DNA of 12,026 nucleotides from positions 1-12,026 of the forward strand of contig JAPUKX010000167.1 in the NCBI GenBank assembly GCA_027295435.1. Direction: 5' to 3'. Origin of the DNA: Planctomycetota bacterium. Its GTDB lineage: Bacteria; Planctomycetota; Phycisphaerae; Phycisphaerales; SM1A02. The notes below the pieces were generated by a model. It had not been told where the DNA came from, searched no databases, and was given only the letters and a program-made list of their open reading frames with translations. Both the position numbers and the translations under genes were made by a program. Shown here in pieces: positions 1 to 6,343 of the stretch (positions are counted from its first letter, which is position 1; each line of letters starts with the position of its first letter).

Positions 1-292
1 TTACGCGCGGCGTGACAGACGCACCATATCCCACAGCCAGGACCAGGATGCCCACAAAGACCCAGCGCCAATGGCGGCGGGTCTTGAAGAGCGTCTTCTC
101 ACGCCTGGCGCGGTATCCGCATTCGCTGCACACCCGGCCGGGAGTGCCGCTCATGTCGTACCAGCACTTCGCGCAGCGCCTCCGGCCACGCGCGCGATCC
201 CAGAGGAGGGCCCAAGCCGCAAGCGAGAGGCCAATGACTCCCAGCAGCCCGCCGAGAGACCAAAAGACCCAGTCCAGGTCGCTTGCGGCCAT
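1..292 (-). CDS. Membrane zinc-ribbon protein, N-terminal part (cut by window edge)
   Basis: The reading frame opens with ATG at 292-290 and runs off the left edge without a stop, giving 97 visible residues. Residues 9-31 form a hydrophobic segment (VFWSLGGLLGVIGLSLAAWA). A four-cysteine zinc-ribbon follows, with C40, C43, C55 and C58 in the form CAKCWYDMSGTPGRVCSECG. A basic stretch and a second hydrophobic segment follow at about 76-93. Two membrane segments flanking a CxxCWYDMxGT ribbon are a layout I associate with planctomycete proteins of unknown function; that link is recalled, not searched. The ribbon should lie on one face of the cytoplasmic membrane. No Shine-Dalgarno is visible before the ATG. 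The gene diverges from the GspE-type gene over a 135-bp spacer. What follows residue 97 cannot be seen, so the function stays open. Confidence 0.72.
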   Translation of the reverse strand, partial: MAASDLDWVFWSLGGLLGVIGLSLAAWALLWDRARGRRRCAKCWYDMSGTPGRVCSECGYRARREKTLFKTRRHWRWVFVGILVLAVGYGASVTPRV

Positions 293-350
293 GCGCTGAG
301 TGTACGCAGGGAGCGATTCGGCAGCAGCAGGCGCGCGGCGTCGCTCCGAC

Positions 351-370
351 CCTCGCCCTTCCGGGCGAGG
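351..370. promoter_or_regulatory. Perfect 8-bp hairpin in divergent spacer
   Basis: CCTCGCCC (351-358), loop TTCC (359-362) and GGGCGAGG (363-370) form a perfect stem in the 135-bp spacer between two divergent genes, 57 bp before the ATG of the GspE-type gene. There is no T-run on either side, so it is not a standard terminator. It may be a leader structure or part of a shared control region. I see no clear -10 or -35 box in this GC-rich spacer. Confidence 0.35.
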
Positions 371-427
371 CTATTGGCGGACGTACTGTTGTGGAATCAG
401 TACCGCGGCGGCCGATATAGACCGGCC

Positions 428-2158
428 ATGACAACCACCGCAATTGACCGAATCCGCGACGATCGCAAGCGGTACAATCAAGACGTTGTGGGCATCGGAA
501 GCATCCTTCTGGAACGCGGACTGATCAGCGAGGAACAACTCGAGGGAGCGCTCGCCGAGCAGAACCGCACCGGCGAGCGGCTCGATCACGCGCTGGTGCG
601 GCTGGGGTTCGTCAGCAGCACCGATGTGTTGGAGGCGATCGGGCAGCAGTTCGCGCTACCGATCGTGGATCTCAAAACGATCGAGGTTGACGAAGAGGTC
701 TTACAAACGCTTCCGGCCAAGCTTGTGTTCAAGCAGCGGTGCGTCCCGATCGGGCGCAGCAACGGCACGCTGCGGGTGGCCACGTGTGATCCTTTTGAGC
801 TGACCGCGTTCGATGAGCTTCGGCTGCTGACGGGCATGTCGATCGAGCTGGTGCTGGCCGACGAGCGGGACATTCGGAAATTCATTCGCACCCACTACGG
901 CGTGGCCGGCGACACGCTGGATGAGCTGGCCGGGCAAGCCGAAGCGCCGGAATCGGAGTTCGCCGCCACGGACACCGACGAGATCGAACAGGCCCAGGAA
1001 GCCAGCGTCATCAAGCTCGTCAACGATCTGCTCGTCGAGGCGATCCGCGAGCGGGCCACGGACGTCCACATCGAGCCCTATGAAGACACGCTGATGATCC
1101 GCTACCGCATCGACGGGGTGCTCGGCCACGCCGGCGTCCCGCCAACCGTCAATCGTTTCCGCAACGCGATCATCAGCCGCATCAAGATCATGGCCAACCT
1201 CAACATTGCCGAGAAGCGCCTGCCACAGGATGGCCGGATCAGCCTTCGGCACGAAGGCCGGGAATACGACCTGCGGGTGTCGGTGATTCCGATGCTCTTC
1301 GGCGAGGGCGTGGTGCTGCGCATCCTCAACAAGAGCGCGAAGATGTTCGAGCTGAAAGAGCTCGGCATGACCGAGGCAAATCTTCAGCGGTGGGATGAGC
1401 TGATCAGCCACCCGCACGGCATTCTGCTCGTCACCGGCCCGACCGGCTCGGGTAAGTCAACCACGCTCTACGCGACGCTGGCCCGAATCGTCAGCGACGA
1501 GGTCAAAGCGATCACGATTGAGGATCCGGTGGAGTATCACGTGGACGGCGTGAATCAGATCCAGGTTCAGCCGCAGGTGGGTCTGACCTTCGCTGCGGGG
1601 CTGCGCGCCTTGCTTCGCCACGACCCGGACATCCTCATGATCGGCGAGATCCGGGACCTGGAGACTGCCGAGGCCGCGGTACAGGCATCGCTGACCGGGC
1701 ATCTGGTGCTCTCCACGCTACACACCAACGATGCCACGGGAGCGCTCACGCGCCTGCTGGATATGGGCGTGGAGCCGTTCCTGGTGGCCAGCTCGTTGCA
1801 GGCTGTGCTCGCTCAGCGATTGGTGCGGCGAATCTGCACGGCGTGCAAGACGCCGTACACGCCCCAGCCCAGCGAGCTGCCGCCGCAATTCACGCTCGAC
1901 GGTCAGACGCAGCTGTATCAAGGCCGCGGGTGCCGGGAGTGTCGAAACACCGGGTACCGGGGGCGCATCGGCATCTATGAGCTTCTTGTAATCAGCGAGC
2001 ACACGCGGGAGCTGGTCATGGCCAGGGCCAACGCCGGGCGTATCGCGCGCGCCGCGATCGAGGCGAGCGAGCTGACACTGCTTCACGATGCCGGCTTCGA
2101 GAAGATCCGCTGCGGCGCTACGACCGTCTCGGAGGTCCTGCGGGCAACCAAAGCCTAG
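428..2158 (+). CDS. gspE: GspE/PilB-family type II secretion / type IV pilus assembly ATPase
   Basis: A 576-aa cytoplasmic ATPase of the kind that powers type IV pilus extension or type II secretion. An N-terminal T2SSE_N/MshEN-like region (about 22-160, GIGSILLERGLISEEQLEGA) precedes the catalytic core. The core shows Walker A GPTGSGKST (337-345), an Asp box AITIEDPVEY (361-370), Walker B DILMIGEIRD (401-410) and a His box with GHLVLSTLHTNDA (424-436). The zinc tetracysteine typical of GspE/PilB is complete (C470, C473, C502, C505). Length matches the family. The frame stays open back to position 71, but that part is antisense to the zinc-ribbon gene. The family-like N-terminus starts soon after ATG 428, so I chose that start; GTG 488 is a weaker alternative. 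No inner-membrane platform protein, pilin or PilT gene is adjacent, so GspE and PilB roles cannot be told apart. Confidence 0.93.
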   Translation: MTTTAIDRIRDDRKRYNQDVVGIGSILLERGLISEEQLEGALAEQNRTGERLDHALVRLGFVSSTDVLEAIGQQFALPIVDLKTIEVDEEVLQTLPAKLVFKQRCVPIGRSNGTLRVATCDPFELTAFDELRLLTGMSIELVLADERDIRKFIRTHYGVAGDTLDELAGQAEAPESEFAATDTDEIEQAQEASVIKLVNDLLVEAIRERATDVHIEPYEDTLMIRYRIDGVLGHAGVPPTVNRFRNAIISRIKIMANLNIAEKRLPQDGRISLRHEGREYDLRVSVIPMLFGEGVVLRILNKSAKMFELKELGMTEANLQRWDELISHPHGILLVTGPTGSGKSTTLYATLARIVSDEVKAITIEDPVEYHVDGVNQIQVQPQVGLTFAAGLRALLRHDPDILMIGEIRDLETAEAAVQASLTGHLVLSTLHTNDATGALTRLLDMGVEPFLVASSLQAVLAQRLVRRICTACKTPYTPQPSELPPQFTLDGQTQLYQGRGCRECRNTGYRGRIGIYELLVISEHTRELVMARANAGRIARAAIEASELTLLHDAGFEKIRCGATTVSEVLRATKA

Positions 2159-2190
2159 GACCGCCTCACGCGGCGACTCTGGCTGATGAC

Positions 2191-2209
2191 ATCCGCCTTC
2201 AAGACGGAT
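2191..2209 (+). terminator. Weak terminator-like hairpin after the GspE-type gene
   Basis: ATCCG (2191-2195) pairs with CGGAT (2205-2209). Inside there is one C/A mismatch and a further CT/AG pair, leaving a TCA loop. The stem begins 33 bp after the stop codon and is followed by CTCTTTGT, a poor T-tract. The stem is short, so this is only a candidate. Confidence 0.22.
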
Positions 2210-2221
2210 CTCTTTGTAACC

Positions 2222-2239
2222 TCTCGGTGTTCTCGGTGT
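2222..2239. repeat. Tandem duplication of a 9-mer
   Basis: TCTCGGTGT occurs twice in perfect tandem (2222-2230 and 2231-2239) in the 225-bp spacer between the GspE-type ATPase and the ABC ATPase. The rest of this spacer shows only a 6-bp GCGGCC/GGCCGC hairpin (2350-2365). I find no small gene or RNA in it. Confidence 0.5.
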
Positions 2240-2383
2240 CCCTATCAGGCATGAGCTGGGCTTGCGTGCAGACCTTCGTGATTCGATCGACCCGAAGAGT
2301 TGAAGTTTAGCCCCCGCACCTAGAGCAGCGCCATGCGACAACGCCACGCGCGGCCTGGCGGCCGCAGCTAAACAAGAGCACCG

Positions 2384-3484
2384 ATGACCACGACGCAAAC
2401 ACAAACAATCATTGATTCCACCGCCCGACCGCGGCCGATGTTCAAGATCGCCGACCTGGCGGTGTCATTCGATTCCGCCGGCGGGCGCGTCGGGGCGGTT
2501 GACGGCCTGAGCCTCGCGATACATCCGCGACAGACCGTGGCCCTGGTAGGTGAGTCCGGCTGCGGCAAATCGGTCACAGCCATGACCGTGTTGCAACTGA
2601 TCCCCCGCCCGCCGGGGCGATTCGATCGCGGCACGATCCTCTTTGAAGGACGCGATCTGCTTTCGCTGACCGAAAAACAAATGCTCAAGGTACGGGGCGG
2701 CCAGATCGCCATGATCTTCCAGGAGCCGATGACCAGCCTCAACCCCGTCTACACCATCGGCGATCAGATCATCGAGGCCGTCGGGCTGCACCAGAAGGTC
2801 AGCCAGAAAGAAGCGGTCGAGATCGCCGTCGCAGCGATGAACGATGTAGGCATCCCCAAGCCCGCCCAGCGGCTTCGCGCGTATCCACACCAGTTCTCCG
2901 GCGGGATGCGGCAGCGAGTGATGATCGCCATGGCCCTGGCGTGTCAGCCCAAGCTGCTGCTGGCCGACGAGCCCACCACCGCGCTTGACGTGACGATTCA
3001 GGCCCAGATTCTCGAATTGCTTGCTGATCTTCAGCGCGACCGCGACATGGCCATGATGCTGATCACCCATGATCTGGGCGTGGTCGCGGAGAATGCAGAC
3101 GTGGTTTGCATGATGTACGCCGGCCGGGTCGTCGAGTATGCCACGGTCTATGACCTGTTCGAAAAGTCGCACCACCCATACACCCGCGGCCTGTTCAAGT
3201 CGATGCCCAAGCTCGGCGAGGTCAAGCACCGGCTTACGACCATCGATGAGGTGACCAACGACCCCGACCAGTTCAAGAAGCTGCCTGGTTATGAGAAAGG
3301 AATCGTGCCCTGGTGGCCGGTGATGGAGCCGCCGGATGACCTGGCCAAATCGCCCGGCGTGGCGGATTCCGTGCTCTATGAGATCGAACCGGACCACTGG
3401 GTCGGCTGCTGGCGAACGCAATTCCTCGAACATCACCCCTCTCGCCGCCCAGACATCGCGTTTCGACGCGATGATCTCGCATAG
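2384..3484 (+). CDS. Oligopeptide/dipeptide ABC transporter ATP-binding protein (OppD/DppD type)
   Basis: A 366-aa nucleotide-binding subunit that would hydrolyse ATP at the inner face of the membrane to drive peptide (or nickel) import. Seen in order are Walker A GESGCGKS (56-63), Q-loop FQEP (112-115), ABC signature FSGGMRQR (171-178), Walker B LLLADE (191-196) and the switch His in LITHD (226-230). The oligopeptide-type C-terminal motif HHPYTRGL is at 263-270. A long tail with HWVGCWR (338-344) is typical of OppD/DppD. The core begins near residue 19, so the Met at 2438 is a possible later start. ATG 2384 is kept because it gives the usual leader; only a weak AGAG lies upstream. No permease, binding protein or second ATPase (OppF) is next to it. 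The next gene is convergent, so the partners must be encoded elsewhere. Confidence 0.92.
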   Translation: MTTTQTQTIIDSTARPRPMFKIADLAVSFDSAGGRVGAVDGLSLAIHPRQTVALVGESGCGKSVTAMTVLQLIPRPPGRFDRGTILFEGRDLLSLTEKQMLKVRGGQIAMIFQEPMTSLNPVYTIGDQIIEAVGLHQKVSQKEAVEIAVAAMNDVGIPKPAQRLRAYPHQFSGGMRQRVMIAMALACQPKLLLADEPTTALDVTIQAQILELLADLQRDRDMAMMLITHDLGVVAENADVVCMMYAGRVVEYATVYDLFEKSHHPYTRGLFKSMPKLGEVKHRLTTIDEVTNDPDQFKKLPGYEKGIVPWWPVMEPPDDLAKSPGVADSVLYEIEPDHWVGCWRTQFLEHHPSRRPDIAFRRDDLA

Positions 3485-3500
3485 AGCGACCGTTGGGTTT

Positions 3501-3525
3501 CACATAGCCCGCCACTTGTGGCGGG
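3501..3525 (-). repeat. Palindromic repeat copy A (CTATG-tail family)
   Basis: CCCGCCAC (3508-3515), TT, GTGGCGGG (3518-3525) is a perfect 8-bp palindrome. Read on the minus strand it is followed by the tail CTATGTG (3507-3501). It lies 16 bp after the stop of the ABC ATPase and forms an inverted pair with copy B. Confidence 0.7.
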
Positions 3526-3553
3526 TGGTGGTTCATCATGATTTGGGTATCGA

Positions 3554-3578
3554 CCCCGGGCAAGCCTGGGGCTATGTG
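3554..3578 (+). repeat. Palindromic repeat copy B (CTATG-tail family)
   Basis: CCCCGGGC (3554-3561), AA, GCCTGGGG (3564-3571) forms an 8-bp stem with one G-T pair, followed by the tail CTATGTG (3572-3578). With copy A it makes a tail-out inverted pair: CACATAGCCC at 3501-3510 is the exact reverse complement of GGGCTATGTG at 3569-3578. Confidence 0.7.
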
Positions 3579-3604
3579 TGCCAGGGCGCGACACCTCGCT
3601 TGCC

Positions 3605-5275
3605 TCATTCGCCGGCGCCGGTGGGGGCACTTGTGTGCTTGGGCTGCGTGTCCTGAAGAATCGCGTAGGCGACGTGCGTGACACAACTGTTGATGCGCTT
3701 CAGGTGCGTGAGCAGATCGAGGTGGATGGCGCTGGTCTCGTGTGATTCGACCAGGCCGGCGTTGAGCCGGGCAAAATGCCGGTCCCGCAGTTCCCGCTCG
3801 TATTGATCGATCCGCTGCTTGTGGCGGAGCAGTTGCTGGGCCAGGGCGCGGTCGCGGGTGGTGAAGGCGGTCTCAGCAATGACCACGTTCTCGGAGACCT
3901 TGCAGTAGAAATCCTTGAGCTCCTCGGCCCCCTCTTTGGAGAACTCGGCCCCGAGGCGGATTTTTTTCAGCACCAGCTCGCTGATGTTCTTGTCGATGAT
4001 GTCGCCGATTGTCTCCACCTCGGCCAGATACCGAAGCAGGCGCATCTGTTCGTCGGCGTCGTACTCGCCAGCCTCTTCTTTAGCCAACCGGGTGAGGAAG
4101 CGCTTGACCTCGGTGTCCAGCAGATCGACTTGATCGTCGCGCACGGCCACGTCGCGAGCAAGCTTCTCGTTGCCGGTCTCCAGCGCCGCCCAGACATCGC
4201 GGAGCATGGCGCGGATGATCTCGGACATGTGGGTGATCTCGCGCAACGCCTGGCCCATAGCCAGGGCCACGCCGCCGATGGGCCCGTTACTGATGTATTT
4301 GGGACCGAAAGCCTTGCGCCTCTCGGGGGGCGGTGTGGGAACCACGCGCTCCAGAAGTGAGCTCACCACGCCGACCAGAGGCAGGCCGACCGCTGCCAGG
4401 ACGATGTTGAAGCCGCTATGGACGCCGGCGATCGCCAAGCCGAACGACTCGGGCCCGGGGTTGGGCAGACGGTCGCCCAGCAGATTCAGAGCCACCAATG
4501 CCAGTCCGGCCAACATCAGTTTCAGCAGCAGATTGCCCAGCGCCAATCGCCGGGGCTCGATCACCCGCCAGCCGACGATGAGCGTGGTCACCGCGAGCCC
4601 CACGTTGGCGCCCAGCACAACAGGGACGGCGAGTTTGAAGCTGACCGCTTCGGATACCCCCAGGCCGATGACCAGGCCGATGGTGGCCGTGCTGGACTGA
4701 AGGGCCATCGCTAACATCGCCGCGAAGATCGCCAGCAGCACCGCGTGCTCGGTGAGGTTCTCGAAGTTGATGACCGCCCACAGGCCGTTTTGCATGTCCA
4801 CGGTTTCCGCCGCGCGCTTCATGATGTCGATGGCCAAGAGGATGAATCCGAGGCCGAGCAGTACCTGGCCGATTCCACGACTTCGCGGACTCTTGGTGAA
4901 CTGAAACAGCGCCACGCCCCCCAGCACCACGATCGGTGCGAGCTGTTCCTGCTGAAGCGCAATGAGCAGGACCATGATGGTCAGGCCGATGTTGGCTCCC
5001 AACACAATGGTGAGCATCTGCCGGGCGGTGAGGTGGCCGGCCTGGACCGTGTGCACCGCCAGCAGCGACATGGTGGTGCTGGAAGGTGCGACGAGGGAAA
5101 CGGCAATGCCGGCCAGGAAGGAGAAGCCGCGACGCGCCGCCAGCCGGTGCATCCACGTGCCCAGTCGCCGGCCGAACAGCCGGTCCAAACCCTTGCGCAG
5201 GTAGCGCACGCCGAAGACCAGCAAAGCCACGCCGCCGATGATCGTCAGAAGGTTCAACAAGTCGCCATGCCCCAC
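3605..5275 (-). CDS. Na/Pi cotransporter family protein with C-terminal PhoU-like domain
   Basis: A 556-aa inner-membrane protein of the NptA/YjbB kind, expected to move phosphate with sodium. The first about 310 residues are strongly hydrophobic and hold the two inverted-repeat signatures of the PNaS family: APSSTT (63-68) with GANIGLT (93-99), and QSSTAT (193-198) with GANVGLA (222-228). Residues about 340-540 are charged, helical and PhoU-like (MGQALREITHMSEIIRAML, then LLRYLAEVETIGDIIDKNISEL). The first repeat has Pro where the family usually has Gln (QSS), and both GAN motifs lack the usual double Thr, so transport activity or substrate may differ. The start is GTG at 5275-5273, chosen because an in-frame stop lies a short way upstream and the conserved N-terminus begins at once. 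It is the last gene of the minus-strand block and converges on the ABC ATPase. Confidence 0.9.
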   Translation of the reverse strand: MGHGDLLNLLTIIGGVALLVFGVRYLRKGLDRLFGRRLGTWMHRLAARRGFSFLAGIAVSLVAPSSTTMSLLAVHTVQAGHLTARQMLTIVLGANIGLTIMVLLIALQQEQLAPIVVLGGVALFQFTKSPRSRGIGQVLLGLGFILLAIDIMKRAAETVDMQNGLWAVINFENLTEHAVLLAIFAAMLAMALQSSTATIGLVIGLGVSEAVSFKLAVPVVLGANVGLAVTTLIVGWRVIEPRRLALGNLLLKLMLAGLALVALNLLGDRLPNPGPESFGLAIAGVHSGFNIVLAAVGLPLVGVVSSLLERVVPTPPPERRKAFGPKYISNGPIGGVALAMGQALREITHMSEIIRAMLRDVWAALETGNEKLARDVAVRDDQVDLLDTEVKRFLTRLAKEEAGEYDADEQMRLLRYLAEVETIGDIIDKNISELVLKKIRLGAEFSKEGAEELKDFYCKVSENVVIAETAFTTRDRALAQQLLRHKQRIDQYERELRDRHFARLNAGLVESHETSAIHLDLLTHLKRINSCVTHVAYAILQDTQPKHTSAPTGAGE

Positions 5276-5294
5276 ACCTACTTCGGCGGCCCGA

Positions 5295-5327
5295 CAGCGT
5301 CGCTGGGGTTTATTTGTCTATTTTCAG
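5295..5327 (-). promoter_or_regulatory. AT-rich island with 11-bp palindrome upstream of the Na/Pi transporter
   Basis: Just before the GTG start lies the odd palindrome CAGCGTCGCTG (5295-5305), next to the only AT-rich stretch of the spacer (about 5308-5327; GAAAATAGACAAATAAA on the minus strand). A promoter with an operator-like site is plausible, but no clear -10/-35 pair or Pho-box repeat is visible. Low confidence. Confidence 0.22.
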
Positions 5328-5334
5328 AGGTGGT

Positions 5335-5397
5335 GCGGGCGAACGACTATTGCGCCCGCTACGGCCTTGAGGCCCCGTCCGTGGCGATTGCCGCCAC
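5335..5397. terminator. Cluster of three short hairpins downstream of the 129-aa gene
   Basis: Three perfect stems lie in a row: GCGGGCG/CGCCCGC (5335-5341, 5353-5359), GGCCT/AGGCC (5363-5367, 5370-5374) and GTGGCG/CGCCAC (5381-5386, 5392-5397). They begin 12 bp beyond the stop codon of the 129-aa gene and precede the Na/Pi transporter. No T-tract follows, so this is a Rho-independent terminator only by position. It may instead be an mRNA-stabilising structure. Confidence 0.3.
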
Positions 5398-5408
5398 ACA
5401 CGCCCACC

Positions 5409-5798
5409 TCACGCGTCATCGAGCGACTCGGGCTCAATGTTCGCGGCTTCGCCGGCCAGCTTGTTCCGGACGTATTTTTTCATCCATGTCTCGAAGGACC
5501 TGCCGGCCGCGGTGTCCTTGCCGGAGAATCGGACCTGAGCGATATCGTCGTAGGGGATGGTGACGCGCTGCCCGCCGTTGGTGGGAATGATGCGGATCTT
5601 CGAGTCGCTGAGCGTGGCTGCGGATGTGCGATCGAAGACATAGCCTTGGATCGATTCGCCGGTGGACTTTCGCGTGATAGTGACGTCTCCGCGATAATCG
5701 AGCGCCTCATCGAGGGCGCGGCGCAGCTCATGGGGATTGGAGGCATCGCAGGCCAGTCCCTGCAGAGTGACCCGATTGTCGGGGGATTTGTCGGACAT
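5409..5798 (-). CDS. Conserved-looking hypothetical protein, small beta-rich fold
   Basis: A 129-aa soluble protein with no signal peptide or membrane segment; I do not recognise a named domain. Residues 24-34 look helical (ELRRALDEALD). An alternating polar/hydrophobic run then suggests five or so beta strands: GDVTITRKSTGESIQGYVFD (37-56), SKIRIIPTNG (66-75) and QRVTIPYDDIAQVRFSG (77-93). A basic helix follows (SFETWMKKYVRNKL, 101-114), then an acidic tail. The strand pattern with an RGD start and GYVFDR is reminiscent of small Sm-like or SH3-like barrels, but that is only a resemblance. ATG 5798 is the first start and has no good Shine-Dalgarno. A strong inverted repeat ends only 11 bp upstream of it. 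The gene lies between the YpsA-like gene and the Na/Pi transporter on the same strand. Confidence 0.72.
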   Translation of the reverse strand: MSDKSPDNRVTLQGLACDASNPHELRRALDEALDYRGDVTITRKSTGESIQGYVFDRTSAATLSDSKIRIIPTNGGQRVTIPYDDIAQVRFSGKDTAAGRSFETWMKKYVRNKLAGEAANIEPESLDDA

Positions 5799-5809
5799 GT
5801 ATCAGCCAA

Positions 5810-5860
5810 GTAGGGCCCGCTGTGCGAGCCAATGGGGGCGGTGCGCACAGCGCACCCTAC
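5810..5860. repeat. Inverted repeat with GTAGGG...CCCTAC ends
   Basis: GTAGGGCCCGCTGTGCG (5810-5826) and CGCACAGCGCACCCTAC (5844-5860) are inverted copies with 15 of 17 positions matching, separated by 17 bp. The right arm can alternatively fold on its own as GGTGCGC-ACA-GCGCACC (5840-5856). The element fills most of the 80-bp gap between the YpsA-like gene and the 129-aa gene, and ends 11 bp before the latter's ATG. Sequences of the type GTAGGGTGCGC...GCGCACCCTAC are familiar to me as dispersed REP-like elements in several phyla. Confidence 0.7.
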
Positions 5861-5878
5861 GCGTATGGGAGCATGGTA

Positions 5879-6343
5879 TCAGCATGGTGCGTTGTCACCC
5901 AGAACAGCGTGAAGGAGCTTGCCCGCTCGTTCGTAGATCCCCGGGGCCCGGCTCTCGCGCGGCCCGGCAACGTTGAGGATTCGAATCTTGTTTTCGGCCA
6001 ACCACGCAGCAACCATCTCTGCGGCCGATGTATTGTCAGGACTGACAATCAAACAGGGCTTGGCGAGTGAGGCGGCGAAGTCACGGGTCAGGGCGGTGCC
6101 GCCGGTGAGCTCGTCGCAAGCGATGATAAGGGTACCGTCGGCGTCGCGAACGTTGAACTGGGTGCGCTGGGCCGGATCGGCCAGAGGCGTTTCGGTCAAC
6201 GGATAGACGTTTGCGATCGGCCCCTGTTCGCTGGCTCGACCCTTGGGGCACCAGCCGCCGCAGGGCAGGTCGAGCTTGATCGCCACGTCCAGAGCCGCCC
6301 GATCGACGCCGGTCTGTCCGCCGGAGATGATCCTCTCGAGCAT
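5879..6343 (-). CDS. Circularly permuted YpsA-family (SLOG) protein, 'putative molybdenum carrier'
   Basis: A 154-aa cytoplasmic Rossmann-like protein of the SLOG superfamily, the group annotated as putative molybdenum carrier (cpYpsA). The family's phosphate-binding start is clear: GGQTGVDRAALD (8-19). GGWCPKGR (29-36), QRTQFNVRDADGTLI (59-73), GGTALT (81-86) and LNVAGPRESRAPGIYE (123-138) follow. The family is thought to bind nucleotides or nucleotide-like ligands; the molybdenum link comes from a crystal-structure annotation and is not a proven role. The start ATG 6343 is fixed by the conserved N-terminus. Its leader is unusual: the 50-odd bases before it are heptamer repeats, pyrimidine-rich on the mRNA strand, with no Shine-Dalgarno. 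The start codon overlaps the TGA of the last repeat unit. No molybdenum cofactor genes are nearby. Confidence 0.88.
   Translation of the reverse strand: MLERIISGGQTGVDRAALDVAIKLDLPCGGWCPKGRASEQGPIANVYPLTETPLADPAQRTQFNVRDADGTLIIACDELTGGTALTRDFAASLAKPCLIVSPDNTSAAEMVAAWLAENKIRILNVAGPRESRAPGIYERAGKLLHAVLGDNAPC

Larger units (their letters stand above)
3501..3578. terminator. Possible bidirectional terminator from the A/B repeat pair
   Basis: The 120-bp spacer between the convergent ABC ATPase (stop 3484) and Na/Pi transporter (stop 3605) is largely filled by two strong GC-rich hairpins (copies A and B). They can fold singly or as one large outer stem. Such pairs between convergent genes often end or stabilise both transcripts. 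No U-tract follows either stem, so an intrinsic terminator role is inference. Confidence 0.35.

Noticed and set aside
71..427. N-terminal extension of the GspE-type frame by 119 residues
   Set aside because: It is antisense to the zinc-ribbon gene, shows no family similarity, and the GspE/PilB N-domain starts soon after ATG 428.
701..1417. 238-aa minus-strand frame
   Set aside because: It is antisense to the conserved core of the GspE-type ATPase.
2161..2240. tRNA-like look of the CTTCAAGA segment
   Set aside because: No acceptor stem, no T-loop GTTCRA motif and no CCA end could be found.
1718..2404. 228-aa minus-strand frame crossing the 2159-2383 spacer
   Set aside because: Most of it is antisense to the ATPase zinc-binding region. 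The spacer part has no motif or start signal.
2465..3436. 323-aa open frame on the minus strand
   Set aside because: It mirrors the ABC ATPase codons. Its sequence is His/Asp/Leu-rich without domain features, as expected for an antisense frame in GC-rich DNA.
3501..3578. CRISPR array or attachment site
   Set aside because: Only two diverged inverted units occur, with no regular direct repeats and spacers, and no Cas, integrase or tRNA gene nearby.
4745..5563. 272-aa plus-strand frame, and 3776-4360 with 194 aa
   Set aside because: Both are shadows of the Na/Pi transporter gene.
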